From assembly GCF_000224085.1 (NCBI RefSeq), contig NC_015945.1:1003501-1067500 (forward strand): 64,000 nucleotides of DNA, given 5' to 3'. The DNA comes from Allomuricauda ruestringensis DSM 13258. GTDB taxonomy: Bacteria; Bacteroidota; Bacteroidia; Flavobacteriales; Flavobacteriaceae. Every line of letters begins with the position of its first letter. The stretch's first letter is position 1. Shown piece after piece: positions 15,437-23,788 of the stretch. The position numbers and the translations under genes were made by a program. The notes under the pieces are model-generated. The model saw only the letters and a program-made list of their open reading frames with translations, ran no database searches and was not told where the DNA came from.

Positions 15437-16723
15437 ATGAAACTCTGGGACAAAGGATTCAGTACCGATAAAAAAATAGACCATTTTACCGTAGGCAATG
15501 ATCGCGAATTGGATTTGGTATTGGCCAAATATGATGTGATCGCCTCCAAGGCGCACGCTAAAATGCTGGGCAAGGTCGGCCTGATTTCCGAAGAGGAAGC
15601 CAAGGATTTGACCAAAGCATTGGATGGTATTGCCAAAGACATCCAAAAAGGAAAGTTCGCCATCGAGGATGATTTTGAGGACATGCACTCCAAAATCGAG
15701 TTTATGTTGACCGAAAAATTGGGTGATACAGGTAAAAAAATCCATTCTGCACGTTCCCGGAACGATCAAGTTTTGGTAGCCATGCAATTGTACCTTAAAG
15801 ATGAGCTTACCGAAATCAAAAATCAGGTAAAGGCTCTTTTTGACTTGCTGATGAATCTTGCGGACAAACACAAAAATGTCTTGCTGCCCGGGTACACCCA
15901 TCTTCAGATTGCAATGCCGTCCTCTTTTGGGCTTTGGTTTTCCGCCTATGCCGAGAGTTTAGTAGATGACTTGTATTTTATACAGGCCGCCCATAAAGTT
16001 GCCGACCAAAATCCTCTTGGCAGTGCTGCAGGTTACGGAAGCTCGTTTCCCATTGATAGAAGTTTCACCACTGCCGAAATGGAATTTGCCACCCAAAAAT
16101 ATAATGTGGTGGCCGCCCAAATGGGCCGTGGTAAAGTGGAAAAAGCTACGGCTTTCGGGATTTCGAGCGTAGCTGCTACCTTATCCAAAATGGCCATGGA
16201 CATTTGCCTGTACATGAGCCAGAATTTTGATTTTATCTCCTTCCCCAATGAACTCACCACGGGAAGCAGCATTATGCCGCACAAGAAAAACCCAGATGTG
16301 TTTGAATTGATCAGGGGCAAGTGCAATAAAATTCAAGCGGTGCCCAACCAACTCATTTTAATAATGAACAATTTGCCCAGCGGATACCACAGGGACCTTC
16401 AATTGGTGAAGGAGGTAATTGTTCCTGCGTTGCAGGATATGCATGCTTGTTTGGAGATGATGACTTTCAGCTTAAAGGAAATCAAGGTAAACAAAGCTAT
16501 TTTGGACGACCCCAAATATGATTACCTCTTTAGTGTGGACACCTTGAACGAACTTGTAAAAAGTGGTATGCCATTCCGTGATGCCTATAAAACCATGGGC
16601 AAAGCCATAGAGAACGGCAACTTTAAACCGAAACGGGATATTGACCACACCCATGAAGGTAGTTTGGGCAATCTGTGTTTGGAGCAGATAAAGGAGAAAA
16701 TGGAGAAAGTCCTTAATTCTTAA
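15437..16723 (+). CDS. argH: Argininosuccinate lyase
   Basis: The enzyme splits argininosuccinate into arginine and fumarate, the final step. The superfamily signature GSSIMPHKKNPD is near residues 276-287 with the catalytic Ser at its start. HSARSRNDQVLVAMQLYL and GYTHLQIAMPSSFG are the other conserved blocks. At 428 residues it is slightly shorter than the 460-residue E. coli enzyme, as usual in Bacteroidota. It is the last gene of the arginine operon; the next gene is 149 bp away, AT-rich and unrelated. Confidence 0.96.
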   Translation: MKLWDKGFSTDKKIDHFTVGNDRELDLVLAKYDVIASKAHAKMLGKVGLISEEEAKDLTKALDGIAKDIQKGKFAIEDDFEDMHSKIEFMLTEKLGDTGKKIHSARSRNDQVLVAMQLYLKDELTEIKNQVKALFDLLMNLADKHKNVLLPGYTHLQIAMPSSFGLWFSAYAESLVDDLYFIQAAHKVADQNPLGSAAGYGSSFPIDRSFTTAEMEFATQKYNVVAAQMGRGKVEKATAFGISSVAATLSKMAMDICLYMSQNFDFISFPNELTTGSSIMPHKKNPDVFELIRGKCNKIQAVPNQLILIMNNLPSGYHRDLQLVKEVIVPALQDMHACLEMMTFSLKEIKVNKAILDDPKYDYLFSVDTLNELVKSGMPFRDAYKTMGKAIENGNFKPKRDIDHTHEGSLGNLCLEQIKEKMEKVLNS

Positions 16724-16755
16724 ATTACAACTTACTTTTTTTAATCTTGGCTCAA

Positions 16756-16791
16756 ATCCATCAATTCAAATGGGCCATTCGTCAATTGGGC
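16756..16791. repeat. Intergenic repeat, copy A (pairs with 21230-21266)
   Basis: The sequence around TCAATTCAAATGGGCC and ATTCGTCAATTGGGC recurs with few changes at 21230-21266. It lies 32 bp after the argH stop. Confidence 0.6.
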
Positions 16792-16872
16792 TTTAATCTT
16801 AACATTAAATTTCTCGAACTTCCTCTTTTGCTGAACAAGCATTCACCAATTTTTTTGACCATACATTAACAA

Positions 16873-17625
16873 ATGAACCCTTATATAGGCAGTGATACTG
16901 GTTTAGAAAAAAATAAGAGAAGTCCACATTTTGGACGTTATCGACTATGTTTCAATCAGGTATACCCTTTTAGAGAACCACTATACAACAGACTGGTAAT
17001 TAAAATCAAAAATACTGTTGAAGCAAAAACAGTTTTTGACAATCTTCCAGAGCACATCCAAATCATCTATTTTTTTAAGCAAAAAAATATACGGGAAAAC
17101 AAATACTGGAATCTCGATTTCTTTGAAGATGAAGATACATTTTTGGTATTTGAATTGGTTTCCGATGTTATATACATTGCTCTGGAAAATATATACTATA
17201 GTGTGGTAGAGTTAGCCCCTTTTATGGAGGACTGCCATTTTTTTGTCTTTTCCAATGGGGATGGAAATACAAATTGGATCGATGAGTATTGTGTTAAGAG
17301 CAACAAAGTTACCTTAAAAAGAAGTTATATTAAAAATGAAACGTATACCGGACGCTTGGATTTTTATCTTAAAAAAGCAGAAGAAAATCCAAAGGACAAC
17401 AACTTTTTAAAGTTCGTTTTGTTCCAACTTTATAATAGTTTGCATTCTTGGACAAAAGGTTTGGAAAAGTATCCAACAAAAAACAGTGCCAATAATTCAT
17501 CGCTAAAAGGCACCTACATCCACTATTTAAATAAATTGTACAGTATTGATCAAGATTGTCAAGATTTATATGCTTTGAACAAAAAATACAATTTCGATTC
17601 CATTGTATTGAAGCCAAAAGGTTAG
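16873..17625 (+). CDS. Hypothetical protein, AT-rich orphan gene
   Basis: I do not recognise this 250-residue protein. It has no signal peptide or membrane segment, and is rich in aromatic residues, Lys and Asn. The N-terminal half reads like alternating strands (RLVIKIKNTVEAKTVF, IIYFFKQKNI, TFLVFELVSDVIYIAL), and the C-terminal third is helical and basic. The base composition is clearly more AT-rich than the arginine operon, with many AAA, AAT and TTT codons, which suggests recent arrival. It stands alone between the arg operon and a DUF5694 gene. The start at 16873 follows an AT-rich stretch typical of leaders in this phylum. Confidence 0.7.
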   Translation: MNPYIGSDTGLEKNKRSPHFGRYRLCFNQVYPFREPLYNRLVIKIKNTVEAKTVFDNLPEHIQIIYFFKQKNIRENKYWNLDFFEDEDTFLVFELVSDVIYIALENIYYSVVELAPFMEDCHFFVFSNGDGNTNWIDEYCVKSNKVTLKRSYIKNETYTGRLDFYLKKAEENPKDNNFLKFVLFQLYNSLHSWTKGLEKYPTKNSANNSSLKGTYIHYLNKLYSIDQDCQDLYALNKKYNFDSIVLKPKG

Positions 17626-17655
17626 ATTTTGCTTGAAGATATGGGGAAGTTGTAA

Positions 17656-17781
17656 AGTTCGTCTATTCGAACTGTACACCCTATTTGGACACGGAACTTT
17701 AACTAGAAAAATACTAATTTTACTTATCTGTGCCAAACTTGTTTTGGCATCTGTCGATATAAATCATTAAAACGATTTATA
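17656..17781. repeat. Three small hairpins in the 278-bp gap 17626-17903
   Basis: AGTTCG/CGAACT (17656-17673), TGCCAAA/TTTGGCA (17731-17749) and TATAAATC/GATTTATA (17758-17781) are perfect arms of 6 to 8 bp. The first may terminate the orphan gene. Nothing coding is visible in this gap. Confidence 0.45.
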
Positions 17782-17903
17782 CCCTTTAACGATAAGTGCA
17801 ACTCTCCAAAATCCAAGCAAAACTTTGCGCTTCGATAAGGATATTTTCATTTACACTGTAACAATACGTTCTCCCCTATCATCCTTAAAAGAAAACCATA
17901 TCC

Positions 17904-18743
17904 ATGCGCCAATTGTCTTTTCTTTTAGTTTTAGTTGCCACTTTTTCCTTGGGTCAAGCCCAACTAAAGGCACCTTCTGAATTTTATCCAGCCCAAAAAA
18001 CCAAAGTACTGGTTGTAGGCACTTTTCATTTTGATTTTCCGGGGTTGGACGAAGTAAAAACCGCCGATGAAAACAAAATCGATGTTTTAAAAGAGCCCAA
18101 AAAGTCGGAATTGGAAGAACTGGTGGCCTACATCAAAAAATTCAAGCCCACCAAAATTGCCATCGAGGCCGGGCCCTCTTGGAACACCATGCAAAAGTTC
18201 GAGGAGTACAAAAATGGAGAACATCGTAACAACAGGGACGAGCGCTACCAGTTGGGCATGCGCATCGCCGCTGATCTAGGATTGGATTCCGTTTATGGAA
18301 TAGATGCCACAACCTTACGCAATGATCTTTACGAAAAGGATTCCGTTTACCTCAGAGAACTTTTGGAGAATGTAAACTGGGAAATGGAGGACCCTTTTTG
18401 GCGCTACGCCGAGGAGTACTTTGACTATCGGGACAAAAAAATGAAAGATGTACATCTGTTGGATTTTATAAAAGCCATGAACACCCGCGAAGGACACAAT
18501 TTTAATTTTGGTCTTTACCTTACAGGCAGCATTGCTACTGGTGATGGCCAAGGAGCGGACCACCTTTCCATTTGGTGGTACAACCGCAATGTGCGTATCT
18601 TTTCCAAGCTCATCAATATCACCAAAAGTCCAGAAGAACGGATTTTAGTGATTTTTGGCAATGGACATGCAGCTGTTTTACGTCAGTTATTAGAAGCTTC
18701 ACCCCAGTACGACTTTGTGGAGTTCGGCAGTATAGATAATTAA
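17904..18743 (+). CDS. Secreted DUF5694 (TraB/ChaN-like) protein
   Basis: The 279-residue protein starts with a signal peptide (MRQLSFLLVLVATFSLGQAQ). It then shows VLVVGTFHFDFPG (GTFHF at about 39-43), KIAIEAGPSW and, near the C-terminus, ILVIFGNGHAAVLRQLL. A paired N-terminal G-x-x-H and C-terminal G-x-GH pattern is shared with the TraB/EreA/ChaN metal-dependent hydrolase fold, so an enzymatic role is likely, but the substrate is unknown. It is probably periplasmic and is transcribed alone. Confidence 0.8.
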   Translation: MRQLSFLLVLVATFSLGQAQLKAPSEFYPAQKTKVLVVGTFHFDFPGLDEVKTADENKIDVLKEPKKSELEELVAYIKKFKPTKIAIEAGPSWNTMQKFEEYKNGEHRNNRDERYQLGMRIAADLGLDSVYGIDATTLRNDLYEKDSVYLRELLENVNWEMEDPFWRYAEEYFDYRDKKMKDVHLLDFIKAMNTREGHNFNFGLYLTGSIATGDGQGADHLSIWWYNRNVRIFSKLINITKSPEERILVIFGNGHAAVLRQLLEASPQYDFVEFGSIDN

Positions 18744-18783
18744 ACTACTGATTGTCCGTTTAATGTCATAATGATGTTTTTGG

Positions 18784-18865
18784 CGTCATGTTGAACTTGT
18801 TTCAACATCTCATCCTGCTGAACATGAGCATCTTTATGTGACCCTGAATCAAGTTCAGGGTGACG
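18784..18865. repeat. Double-hairpin REP-like element, reverse orientation
   Basis: Reading left to right: ATGTTGAA...TTCAACAT then ACCCTGAA...TTCAGGGT, the reverse arrangement of the element at 8584-8646. It lies in the 291-bp gap before the DUF5916 gene. Confidence 0.7.
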
Positions 18866-18986
18866 TTGGTAATATTATGACACATTGCGGACATTCAATT
18901 TAAACTATATCCATTGCGCAACAAGAAACCTCTTTTTAAATCAAAAAATACCTATTTGAGAATTTAGATGGGGTTATATTGAATCA

Positions 18987-19018
18987 TTGTTTAAAATCAA
19001 AGTAAATTATTACTTTTG
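18987..19018 (+). promoter_or_regulatory. Bacteroidota-type promoter for the DUF5916 gene
   Basis: TTG (18987-18989), 21 bases, then TACTTTTG (19011-19018) agrees with TTTG/TAnnTTTG. The predicted start site near 19025 is about 10 bases before the ATG at 19035. Confidence 0.6.
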
Positions 19019-19034
19019 TCTCACTAAACAAGCA

Positions 19035-21224
19035 ATGATCAACCGACACTTTTCAACCCCCGTTCTCGTGGCTTTTGCCATGCTCTTTTGCACACTTTCG
19101 TTTGCCCAAAAGAAGAATGCCGATTACAAAATCCACCTAATCAAAACCAGTGAAACCTTTACCATAGATGGTAAGGGTGACGAGGCCACTTGGCAAAAGG
19201 CAGAAGCTGCCAAGGACTTTTTTATGGTATTGCCCATGGATGACCGCAAGGCCACACAGCCCTCAGAGGTGAAGATGGCCTATGACGACAAACAGCTTTA
19301 CCTTTTGGCCACATTTTTTAAAACACCTGGGAATACCTACGTGGTGGAATCGCTCCGTAGGGATTTCTCCTTTGGAGGCAACGATAATTTTCTATTGTTC
19401 ATGGACCCGTTCAACAATCAGACCACGGGTTTTAGTTTTGGAGCAAATGCCTATGGGGCGCAGTGGGACGGCACTATGTCCAATGGAGGCAGCATAGACC
19501 TCAACTGGGACAGTAAATGGGTGTCCGAAGTACAGAGTTATGAAGATAAATGGGTGGTGGAAATGGCCATTCCCTTTAAATCCATTCGCTACGAAAAAGA
19601 TGTAACCGAATGGGGTGTCAATTTTTCTAGATTGGACCTCAGCACCAACGAAAAATCGAGTTGGACACCTATTCCAAGGCAGTTCCCAACAGCCTCTTTG
19701 GCCTATACGGGCACCATGGTCTGGGACAACCCACCACCCGAACAGGGGCTCAATTATTCCCTCATTCCATACGTTTTGGGCACGGTGGGCAATTCGACCA
19801 TCGACGGTATTTCTTATGATGATGAATTTAAAGTGGGAGGGGATCTAAAATTGGGGCTTACCTCATCCTTGAATTTAGACCTCACCATCAACCCGGATTT
19901 TTCACAGGTTGAAGCGGATCGCCAAGTGGCCAATTTGACCCGATTTGAACTCTTTTTCCCGGAAAGACGTCAGTTTTTCCTTGAAAATGCCGACCTCTTT
20001 GCCAGTTTCGGGTACGATGAGATTCGTCCTTTCTTTTCACGTAGGATAGGACTGGGCGTCCCCATTATTGCAGGTGCCCGGGTAAGTGGAAACCTTAATA
20101 GAAACCTCCGTTTGGGCTTAATGGACATGCAAACCGAGAAAATGGACGAAACAGGCCTTCCCAGTCAAAACTTTGCGGTGCTTTCGTTGCAACAAAAAGT
20201 ATTTTCGCGTTCCAATATTGGTTTGATGTTCGTAAACAAGGAATCCTTGGACTACGAAGCTATGGCCGACAGCTTAAAAACCGAATACACCAAATTCAAC
20301 CGAAATTTAGGGTTGGAATACAACTTGGCATCTGCCGATAACAAGTACAATGGAAAGGTATTTATGCTCAAATCCTTTGGGCCAGATTCCTCTTATAACG
20401 GTTTGGCACAAGGCGCCCATTTGGAATACAGCAGCCGAAATTGGAACTGGCGCGTACAACAGGAATATATTTCCCAAAATTTTACCTCCGAAGTAGGTTT
20501 TGTACCGCGAAACAATTATATCAAGCTGGAAGGTTCCGTAGGGTATCTGTTTTTGCCCGCAAGCGATAAAGTAGTGAGCCATGGTCCGCAGTACACAGGT
20601 TTTTATTATTTCGACCCAAGCATGAACTCTACGGATTATGTATCTATTCTAGGATACGCAGTAAACTTTTTGGACCGTAGCTCTTTGGGAGTTGATGTTT
20701 TTAATGAATATGTACAACTTTTGGCTCCATTTGACCCTACCAATACGGGCAAGGAAGAATTGGCGGCGGGTACACAACACCACTGGAACGGGGCTTATAT
20801 TTCATATAATTCACGTCCTAAAAGTTTGTTTACCTACAATATGACCACGCGATTGGGCCGCTATTTTTCGGGAGGGTACCGCACCAATATAAACGCGGAA
20901 TTAGGGTATCGTTTTCAGCCGTATGTGAGTTTGGGCGCTAGACTTAGTTACAATAATTTAGATTTACCCGACCCTTGGTACACTACCGATTTTTGGTTGG
21001 TGGGCACCGAGGCCGACATTACCTTTACCAATAAACTGTTTTGGAATACCCTGTTCCAATACAACGAACAGAGTAATAATTTTGGTATAAACTCCAGATT
21101 GCAATGGCGCTACGCCCCTGCCTCTGACCTCTTCCTCGTTTTTAACAACAACGAACAACTATCGCCCCTCGAGGGTAATTTATGGTCGTTGACGCTCAAG
21201 TTTACGTATTGGTTTAATCGGTGA
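19035..21224 (+). CDS. DUF5916 outer-membrane barrel with N-terminal CBM9-like domain
   Basis: From the ATG at 19035 the protein is 729 residues with a signal peptide ending LSFAQ. The start at 18987 lies upstream of the predicted promoter's -7 box and is rejected. The N-terminal region (about 25-215) resembles the CBM9-like fold: IDGKGDEATWQKAEAAKDF and VKMAYDDKQLYLLATF. The rest is DUF5916: LDLTINPDFSQVEADRQVANLTRFELFFPERRQFFLENADLF, then alternating strands ending in an aromatic residue (LKFTYWFNR), the sign of an outer-membrane barrel. The substrate is unknown. It is transcribed alone from its own promoter. Confidence 0.85.
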   Translation: MINRHFSTPVLVAFAMLFCTLSFAQKKNADYKIHLIKTSETFTIDGKGDEATWQKAEAAKDFFMVLPMDDRKATQPSEVKMAYDDKQLYLLATFFKTPGNTYVVESLRRDFSFGGNDNFLLFMDPFNNQTTGFSFGANAYGAQWDGTMSNGGSIDLNWDSKWVSEVQSYEDKWVVEMAIPFKSIRYEKDVTEWGVNFSRLDLSTNEKSSWTPIPRQFPTASLAYTGTMVWDNPPPEQGLNYSLIPYVLGTVGNSTIDGISYDDEFKVGGDLKLGLTSSLNLDLTINPDFSQVEADRQVANLTRFELFFPERRQFFLENADLFASFGYDEIRPFFSRRIGLGVPIIAGARVSGNLNRNLRLGLMDMQTEKMDETGLPSQNFAVLSLQQKVFSRSNIGLMFVNKESLDYEAMADSLKTEYTKFNRNLGLEYNLASADNKYNGKVFMLKSFGPDSSYNGLAQGAHLEYSSRNWNWRVQQEYISQNFTSEVGFVPRNNYIKLEGSVGYLFLPASDKVVSHGPQYTGFYYFDPSMNSTDYVSILGYAVNFLDRSSLGVDVFNEYVQLLAPFDPTNTGKEELAAGTQHHWNGAYISYNSRPKSLFTYNMTTRLGRYFSGGYRTNINAELGYRFQPYVSLGARLSYNNLDLPDPWYTTDFWLVGTEADITFTNKLFWNTLFQYNEQSNNFGINSRLQWRYAPASDLFLVFNNNEQLSPLEGNLWSLTLKFTYWFNR

Positions 21225-21229
21225 TTGGA

Positions 21230-21268
21230 ATCCGTCAATTCAAAAGGGGCATTCGTCAATTGCCCCCC
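21230..21268. repeat. Intergenic repeat, copy B, able to form a hairpin
   Basis: Related to 16756-16791. Here GGGGCA and TGCCCC can pair around TTCGTCAAT, placed just after the DUF5916 stop. Confidence 0.6.
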
Positions 21269-21273
21269 CTTGC

Positions 21274-21298
21274 TGGCACGAGTGTGACACTCGTGCCA
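21274..21298. repeat. Perfect inverted repeat upstream of the toxin-antitoxin module
   Basis: TGGCACGAGTGT and ACACTCGTGCCA are separated by one base, giving a 12-bp perfect stem. Degenerate copies lie on the other side of the module at 21909-21964. Confidence 0.8.
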
Positions 21299-21320
21299 TA
21301 CCCAAAGACATCACGAAAAG

Positions 21321-21352
21321 TTTGCAATATCAAATATTTGTACATAAATTTG
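21321..21352 (+). promoter_or_regulatory. Promoter of the yefM-yoeB module
   Basis: TTTG (21321-21324), 20 bases, then TAAATTTG (21345-21352) is a perfect match to TTTG-N20-TAnnTTTG. The -7 box lies between and over the two TGTACA operator cores, so bound antitoxin should block it. Confidence 0.75.
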
Positions 21353-21356
21353 TACA
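21339..21356. promoter_or_regulatory. YefM-type operator: two TGTACA cores 12 bp apart
   Basis: TGTACA occurs at 21339-21344 and 21351-21356, a 12-bp repeat distance, 18 bp before the antitoxin ATG. In E. coli, YefM and YefM-YoeB bind a long and a short palindrome with the same TGTACA core and the same 12-bp spacing (established). The match in core, spacing and place argues for conserved autorepression. Confidence 0.75.
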
Positions 21357-21373
21357 CAATAAAGTATAGTATT

Positions 21374-21628
21374 ATGCAGATTACGAGTGTATCGGACTTC
21401 AGAAAAGATATTAAGACCTACTTGGACAGGGTAGTGAAAGATTTTGAAACCTTAGTCATCAACCGTGGAAAAGATTCCGGGATAGTAGTCATGTCTTTAC
21501 AAGAATACAATTCATTAATGGCCACAAGCCATGAACTATCCTCTCGAAAAAATGAAATGAGATTGGATTCCGCTATTGAGAAACTAAAAAAAGGAGAATC
21601 TTTCGATAAGGATCTAATCAAAGATTGA
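21374..21628 (+). CDS. yefM: Antitoxin, YefM/Phd family
   Basis: From the ATG at 21374 the protein is 84 residues. The N-terminal DNA-binding and dimerisation half reads MQITSVSDFRKDIKTYLDRV...LVINRGKDSGIVVMSLQEYNSL, the typical Phd/YefM fold. The tail (SAIEKLKKGESFDKDLIKD) should bind and block the toxin. An in-frame extension back to 21221 is rejected because it would run over the promoter and operator. The toxin ATG follows the stop by 2 bp, so the pair is co-translated. The protein is expected to repress its own promoter through the TGTACA sites just upstream. Confidence 0.92.
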   Translation: MQITSVSDFRKDIKTYLDRVVKDFETLVINRGKDSGIVVMSLQEYNSLMATSHELSSRKNEMRLDSAIEKLKKGESFDKDLIKD

Positions 21629-21630
21629 CC

Positions 21631-21888
21631 ATGAAATATGTATTTGTGGACGAATCTTGGGAGGATTATTTGTATTGGCAAAAAACGGACAAAAAAAAGG
21701 TTAGGAAAATAAATGCCCTTTTAAAGGACATAGCTCGAAACCCTTTTGACGGAATTGGAAAACCAGAACCTTTAAAACACAAATACTCCGGGTTTTGGTC
21801 AAGAAGAATTGATAGTGAACACAGACTGATATACCAATACAGAGACGAGGAAATATTGATTGCAAAATGTAGGTTCCATTATGACTAA
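21631..21888 (+). CDS. yoeB: Toxin YoeB (ribosome-dependent mRNA endonuclease)
   Basis: From the ATG at 21631 the protein is 85 residues, close to E. coli YoeB (84). The catalytic residues fall at the same numbers as in E. coli: E46 (GKPEPLKH), R65 (SEHRLIY) and H83 with Y84 (RFHYD). The fold is RelE-like. Free toxin cuts mRNA in the ribosomal A site; the upstream antitoxin neutralises it. All key residues are intact, so the module is probably active. It is convergent with the pseudouridine synthase gene, 84 bp away. Confidence 0.94.
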   Translation: MKYVFVDESWEDYLYWQKTDKKKVRKINALLKDIARNPFDGIGKPEPLKHKYSGFWSRRIDSEHRLIYQYRDEEILIAKCRFHYD

Positions 21889-21908
21889 ATAGATAGAAAC
21901 CCCCATAT

Positions 21909-21964
21909 TGGCGCGAGTATCACATTCGTACCCTTTTGCTGGCGCGAGCCTCTTGGCCCGTACC
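21909..21964. repeat. Degenerate copies of the 21274 repeat downstream of the toxin
   Basis: TGGCGCGAGTATCACATTCGTA (21909-21930, partial) and TGGCGCGAGCCTCTTGGCCCG (21940-21960, partial) resemble TGGCACGAGTGTGACACTCG on the other side. The module is thus bracketed by members of one repeat family. Confidence 0.5.
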
Positions 21965-21972
21965 TCTTGATA

Positions 21973-22812
21973 TTACTTTATATTCTTCAAATTAATTACC
22001 TCCTGCTCGGTCAAGTGTCGCCAATGGCCTCGTGGCAAATCCTTTTTGGTAAGTCCAGCAAAAATAACACGGTCCAATTTGGTAACATTGTACCCCAAAT
22101 GCTCAAAAATACGGCGCACAATGCGGTTACGTCCGCTGTGAATCTCCACCCCTACTTCACGTTTTGGCGCTCCTTGAATGTAACTTACACTATCCACGGT
22201 AATTGGGCCATCTTCCAACTCCAGACCAGCTTCAATTTTGTGTAGGTCGGCCAAACTTAGATTATTGTCCAAATGCACATGGTAAATTTTACGCACGTTA
22301 TGTTTGGGATGGGTCAATTTTTTGGTGAGGTCACCGTCGTTGGTGAACAGTAGAAGTCCAGTGGTATTTCTATCCAAACGGCCCACGGGTAACAAACGAT
22401 TGTTCGAGGCACTCGAAATCAACTCCATTACGGTACGGCGTCCCTTTTCATCACTCGTAGTGGTGATAAAATTCTTGGGTTTGTTCAGCAAAATGTACTC
22501 CTTCTTTTCCAAGTTCAGTCGCTTTCCATCAAAACGTACATCATCGGAACGTTTTACCTTAAAACCCATTTCGGTGATGGTCTTTCCATTAACCGTAACA
22601 TTCCCGGCAGCAATAAAAGTATCCGCTTCCCTTCGGGAACAAATGCCAGCATTGGCAATGTAGCGGTTCAAACGAATTACATCCGGATTGGATGGTTTTC
22701 TTGGAGCGCTCTGCTTTGGTTTTGAGGAAAATTTTTTGTCAAACGGTTTTTTTCTATCCCCGCCCTTGAAGTTTTTGGAAGGTCTTCTACCTTTGTTGTC
22801 TGATTTCGCCAT
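21973..22812 (-). CDS. rRNA pseudouridine synthase, RluB/RluE/RluF type
   Basis: From the ATG at 22812 the protein is about 279 residues. A basic Lys/Gly/Pro-rich tail (about 45 residues) precedes an S4 RNA-binding domain (VIRLNRYIANAGICSRREADTFIAAG). The catalytic domain holds LLPVGRLDRNTTGLLLFTNDGDL with the catalytic Asp. These enzymes isomerise uridines in 23S or 16S rRNA after transcription. A start at 22830 would add six residues. The gene follows the UbiA gene by 60 bp and may be the end of the isoprenoid operon, an order common in Flavobacteriia. Confidence 0.92.
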   Translation of the reverse strand: MAKSDNKGRRPSKNFKGGDRKKPFDKKFSSKPKQSAPRKPSNPDVIRLNRYIANAGICSRREADTFIAAGNVTVNGKTITEMGFKVKRSDDVRFDGKRLNLEKKEYILLNKPKNFITTTSDEKGRRTVMELISSASNNRLLPVGRLDRNTTGLLLFTNDGDLTKKLTHPKHNVRKIYHVHLDNNLSLADLHKIEAGLELEDGPITVDSVSYIQGAPKREVGVEIHSGRNRIVRRIFEHLGYNVTKLDRVIFAGLTKKDLPRGHWRHLTEQEVINLKNIK

Positions 22813-22872
22813 CAGTCGAATTTTTTGCAAATGTAGTCTTTTTAAACTCCAAAAAACCTAAAGAACAAAGAA

Positions 22873-23778
22873 TTACAAAATTCGGTTCAGCGCCACATCC
22901 ACATCAACTAAAAGGATACTGAAAACGCCTGCCACAATTATAAATTTAATGATGTTGTGCAGCCAAACGTAGTGCTTTTTGCCATTGGCCCTCCACAGTA
23001 AGAACAAAAACAAAATCAAAAGGGCGATACAGGCCATAAAGTATAAGTACATATACCCCACATCAAAGGTTTTGATAAGTAAAAGGGCAGGAAACAAGGT
23101 AAGGACAATGAGCAGGGAAATGATGGTTTTTGATACGTTTGGACCATAAATAATGGGAATGGTTTTATAATTCTGGGCCATATCACCAGCCATATTCTCC
23201 AAATCTTTGATCATTTCGCGGGCCAAAATCAACAAAAACAAGAAAATGGCGTGCACAAAAATCACCGTTTGAAAGTTCTGATAATACACAAAAACCACAA
23301 AAAATGGAGCAATGGCCAAAGTAGAGGACACTAAATTCCCCATAAAAGGAATACGCTTTAGTTTGTGCGAGTAAATCCAGATACCAAAAATATAGGCAGA
23401 AAAAAACAGCACCGCCTTAAACGAAATATAACTGGCGGCAAAAACAGCCAAAAAATTGAGGATAAAATAGGTGGTCAATTTAAAACGCTGGCTCACTAAA
23501 CGGTCCAACATACTTTTAGTGGGCTTGTTGATCAAATCCTTTTCGGCATCGTAAAAGTTATTGATGATATACCCACTTGCAATAGTAAGTGCCGAAGCGG
23601 TAACGATCAGGAACAGATTTAAGTCCAAAACCACCTTGCGAAGAGGAATATTGGGTGCCAAAATATAGATGGACGCCAAGTATTGCGCCAACGTAATCAC
23701 AAGGATATTATAACCTCTGACCACGGAAAACAGACTCAACAGCTTAAAAAGCAAGAGTTTGTTTTTTCTACTAAGCAT
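22873..23778 (-). CDS. UbiA-family prenyltransferase
   Basis: The 301-residue polytopic protein carries the first Asp-rich motif NNFYDAEKDLINKP (N-x-x-D-x-x-x-D, near 74-81) and a second region DLENMAGDMAQNYKTIPIIYG (D-x-x-x-D) on the other side. UbiA enzymes transfer a prenyl group from a diphosphate to an acceptor in the membrane. Related flavobacterial proteins are often named geranylgeranylglycerol-phosphate geranylgeranyltransferase; the substrate cannot be fixed from sequence alone. It lies 10 bp after mevalonate kinase, in keeping with use of the operon's isoprenoid product. Confidence 0.9.
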   Translation of the reverse strand: MLSRKNKLLLFKLLSLFSVVRGYNILVITLAQYLASIYILAPNIPLRKVVLDLNLFLIVTASALTIASGYIINNFYDAEKDLINKPTKSMLDRLVSQRFKLTTYFILNFLAVFAASYISFKAVLFFSAYIFGIWIYSHKLKRIPFMGNLVSSTLAIAPFFVVFVYYQNFQTVIFVHAIFLFLLILAREMIKDLENMAGDMAQNYKTIPIIYGPNVSKTIISLLIVLTLFPALLLIKTFDVGYMYLYFMACIALLILFLFLLWRANGKKHYVWLHNIIKFIIVAGVFSILLVDVDVALNRIL

Positions 23779-23788
23779 GGACTTGCTT

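Noticed and set aside
17626..17903. A small RNA or riboswitch in the gap with three hairpins
   Set aside because: The hairpins are short and unrelated to any known riboswitch core, and no promoter match precedes them.
18987..19034. Earlier ATG of the DUF5916 gene
   Set aside because: It lies upstream of the predicted -7 box at 19011-19018, and the signal peptide begins cleanly at 19035.
21221..21373. In-frame N-terminal extension of the antitoxin
   Set aside because: It would translate through the inverted repeat, promoter and both TGTACA sites; the YefM family start is at 21374.
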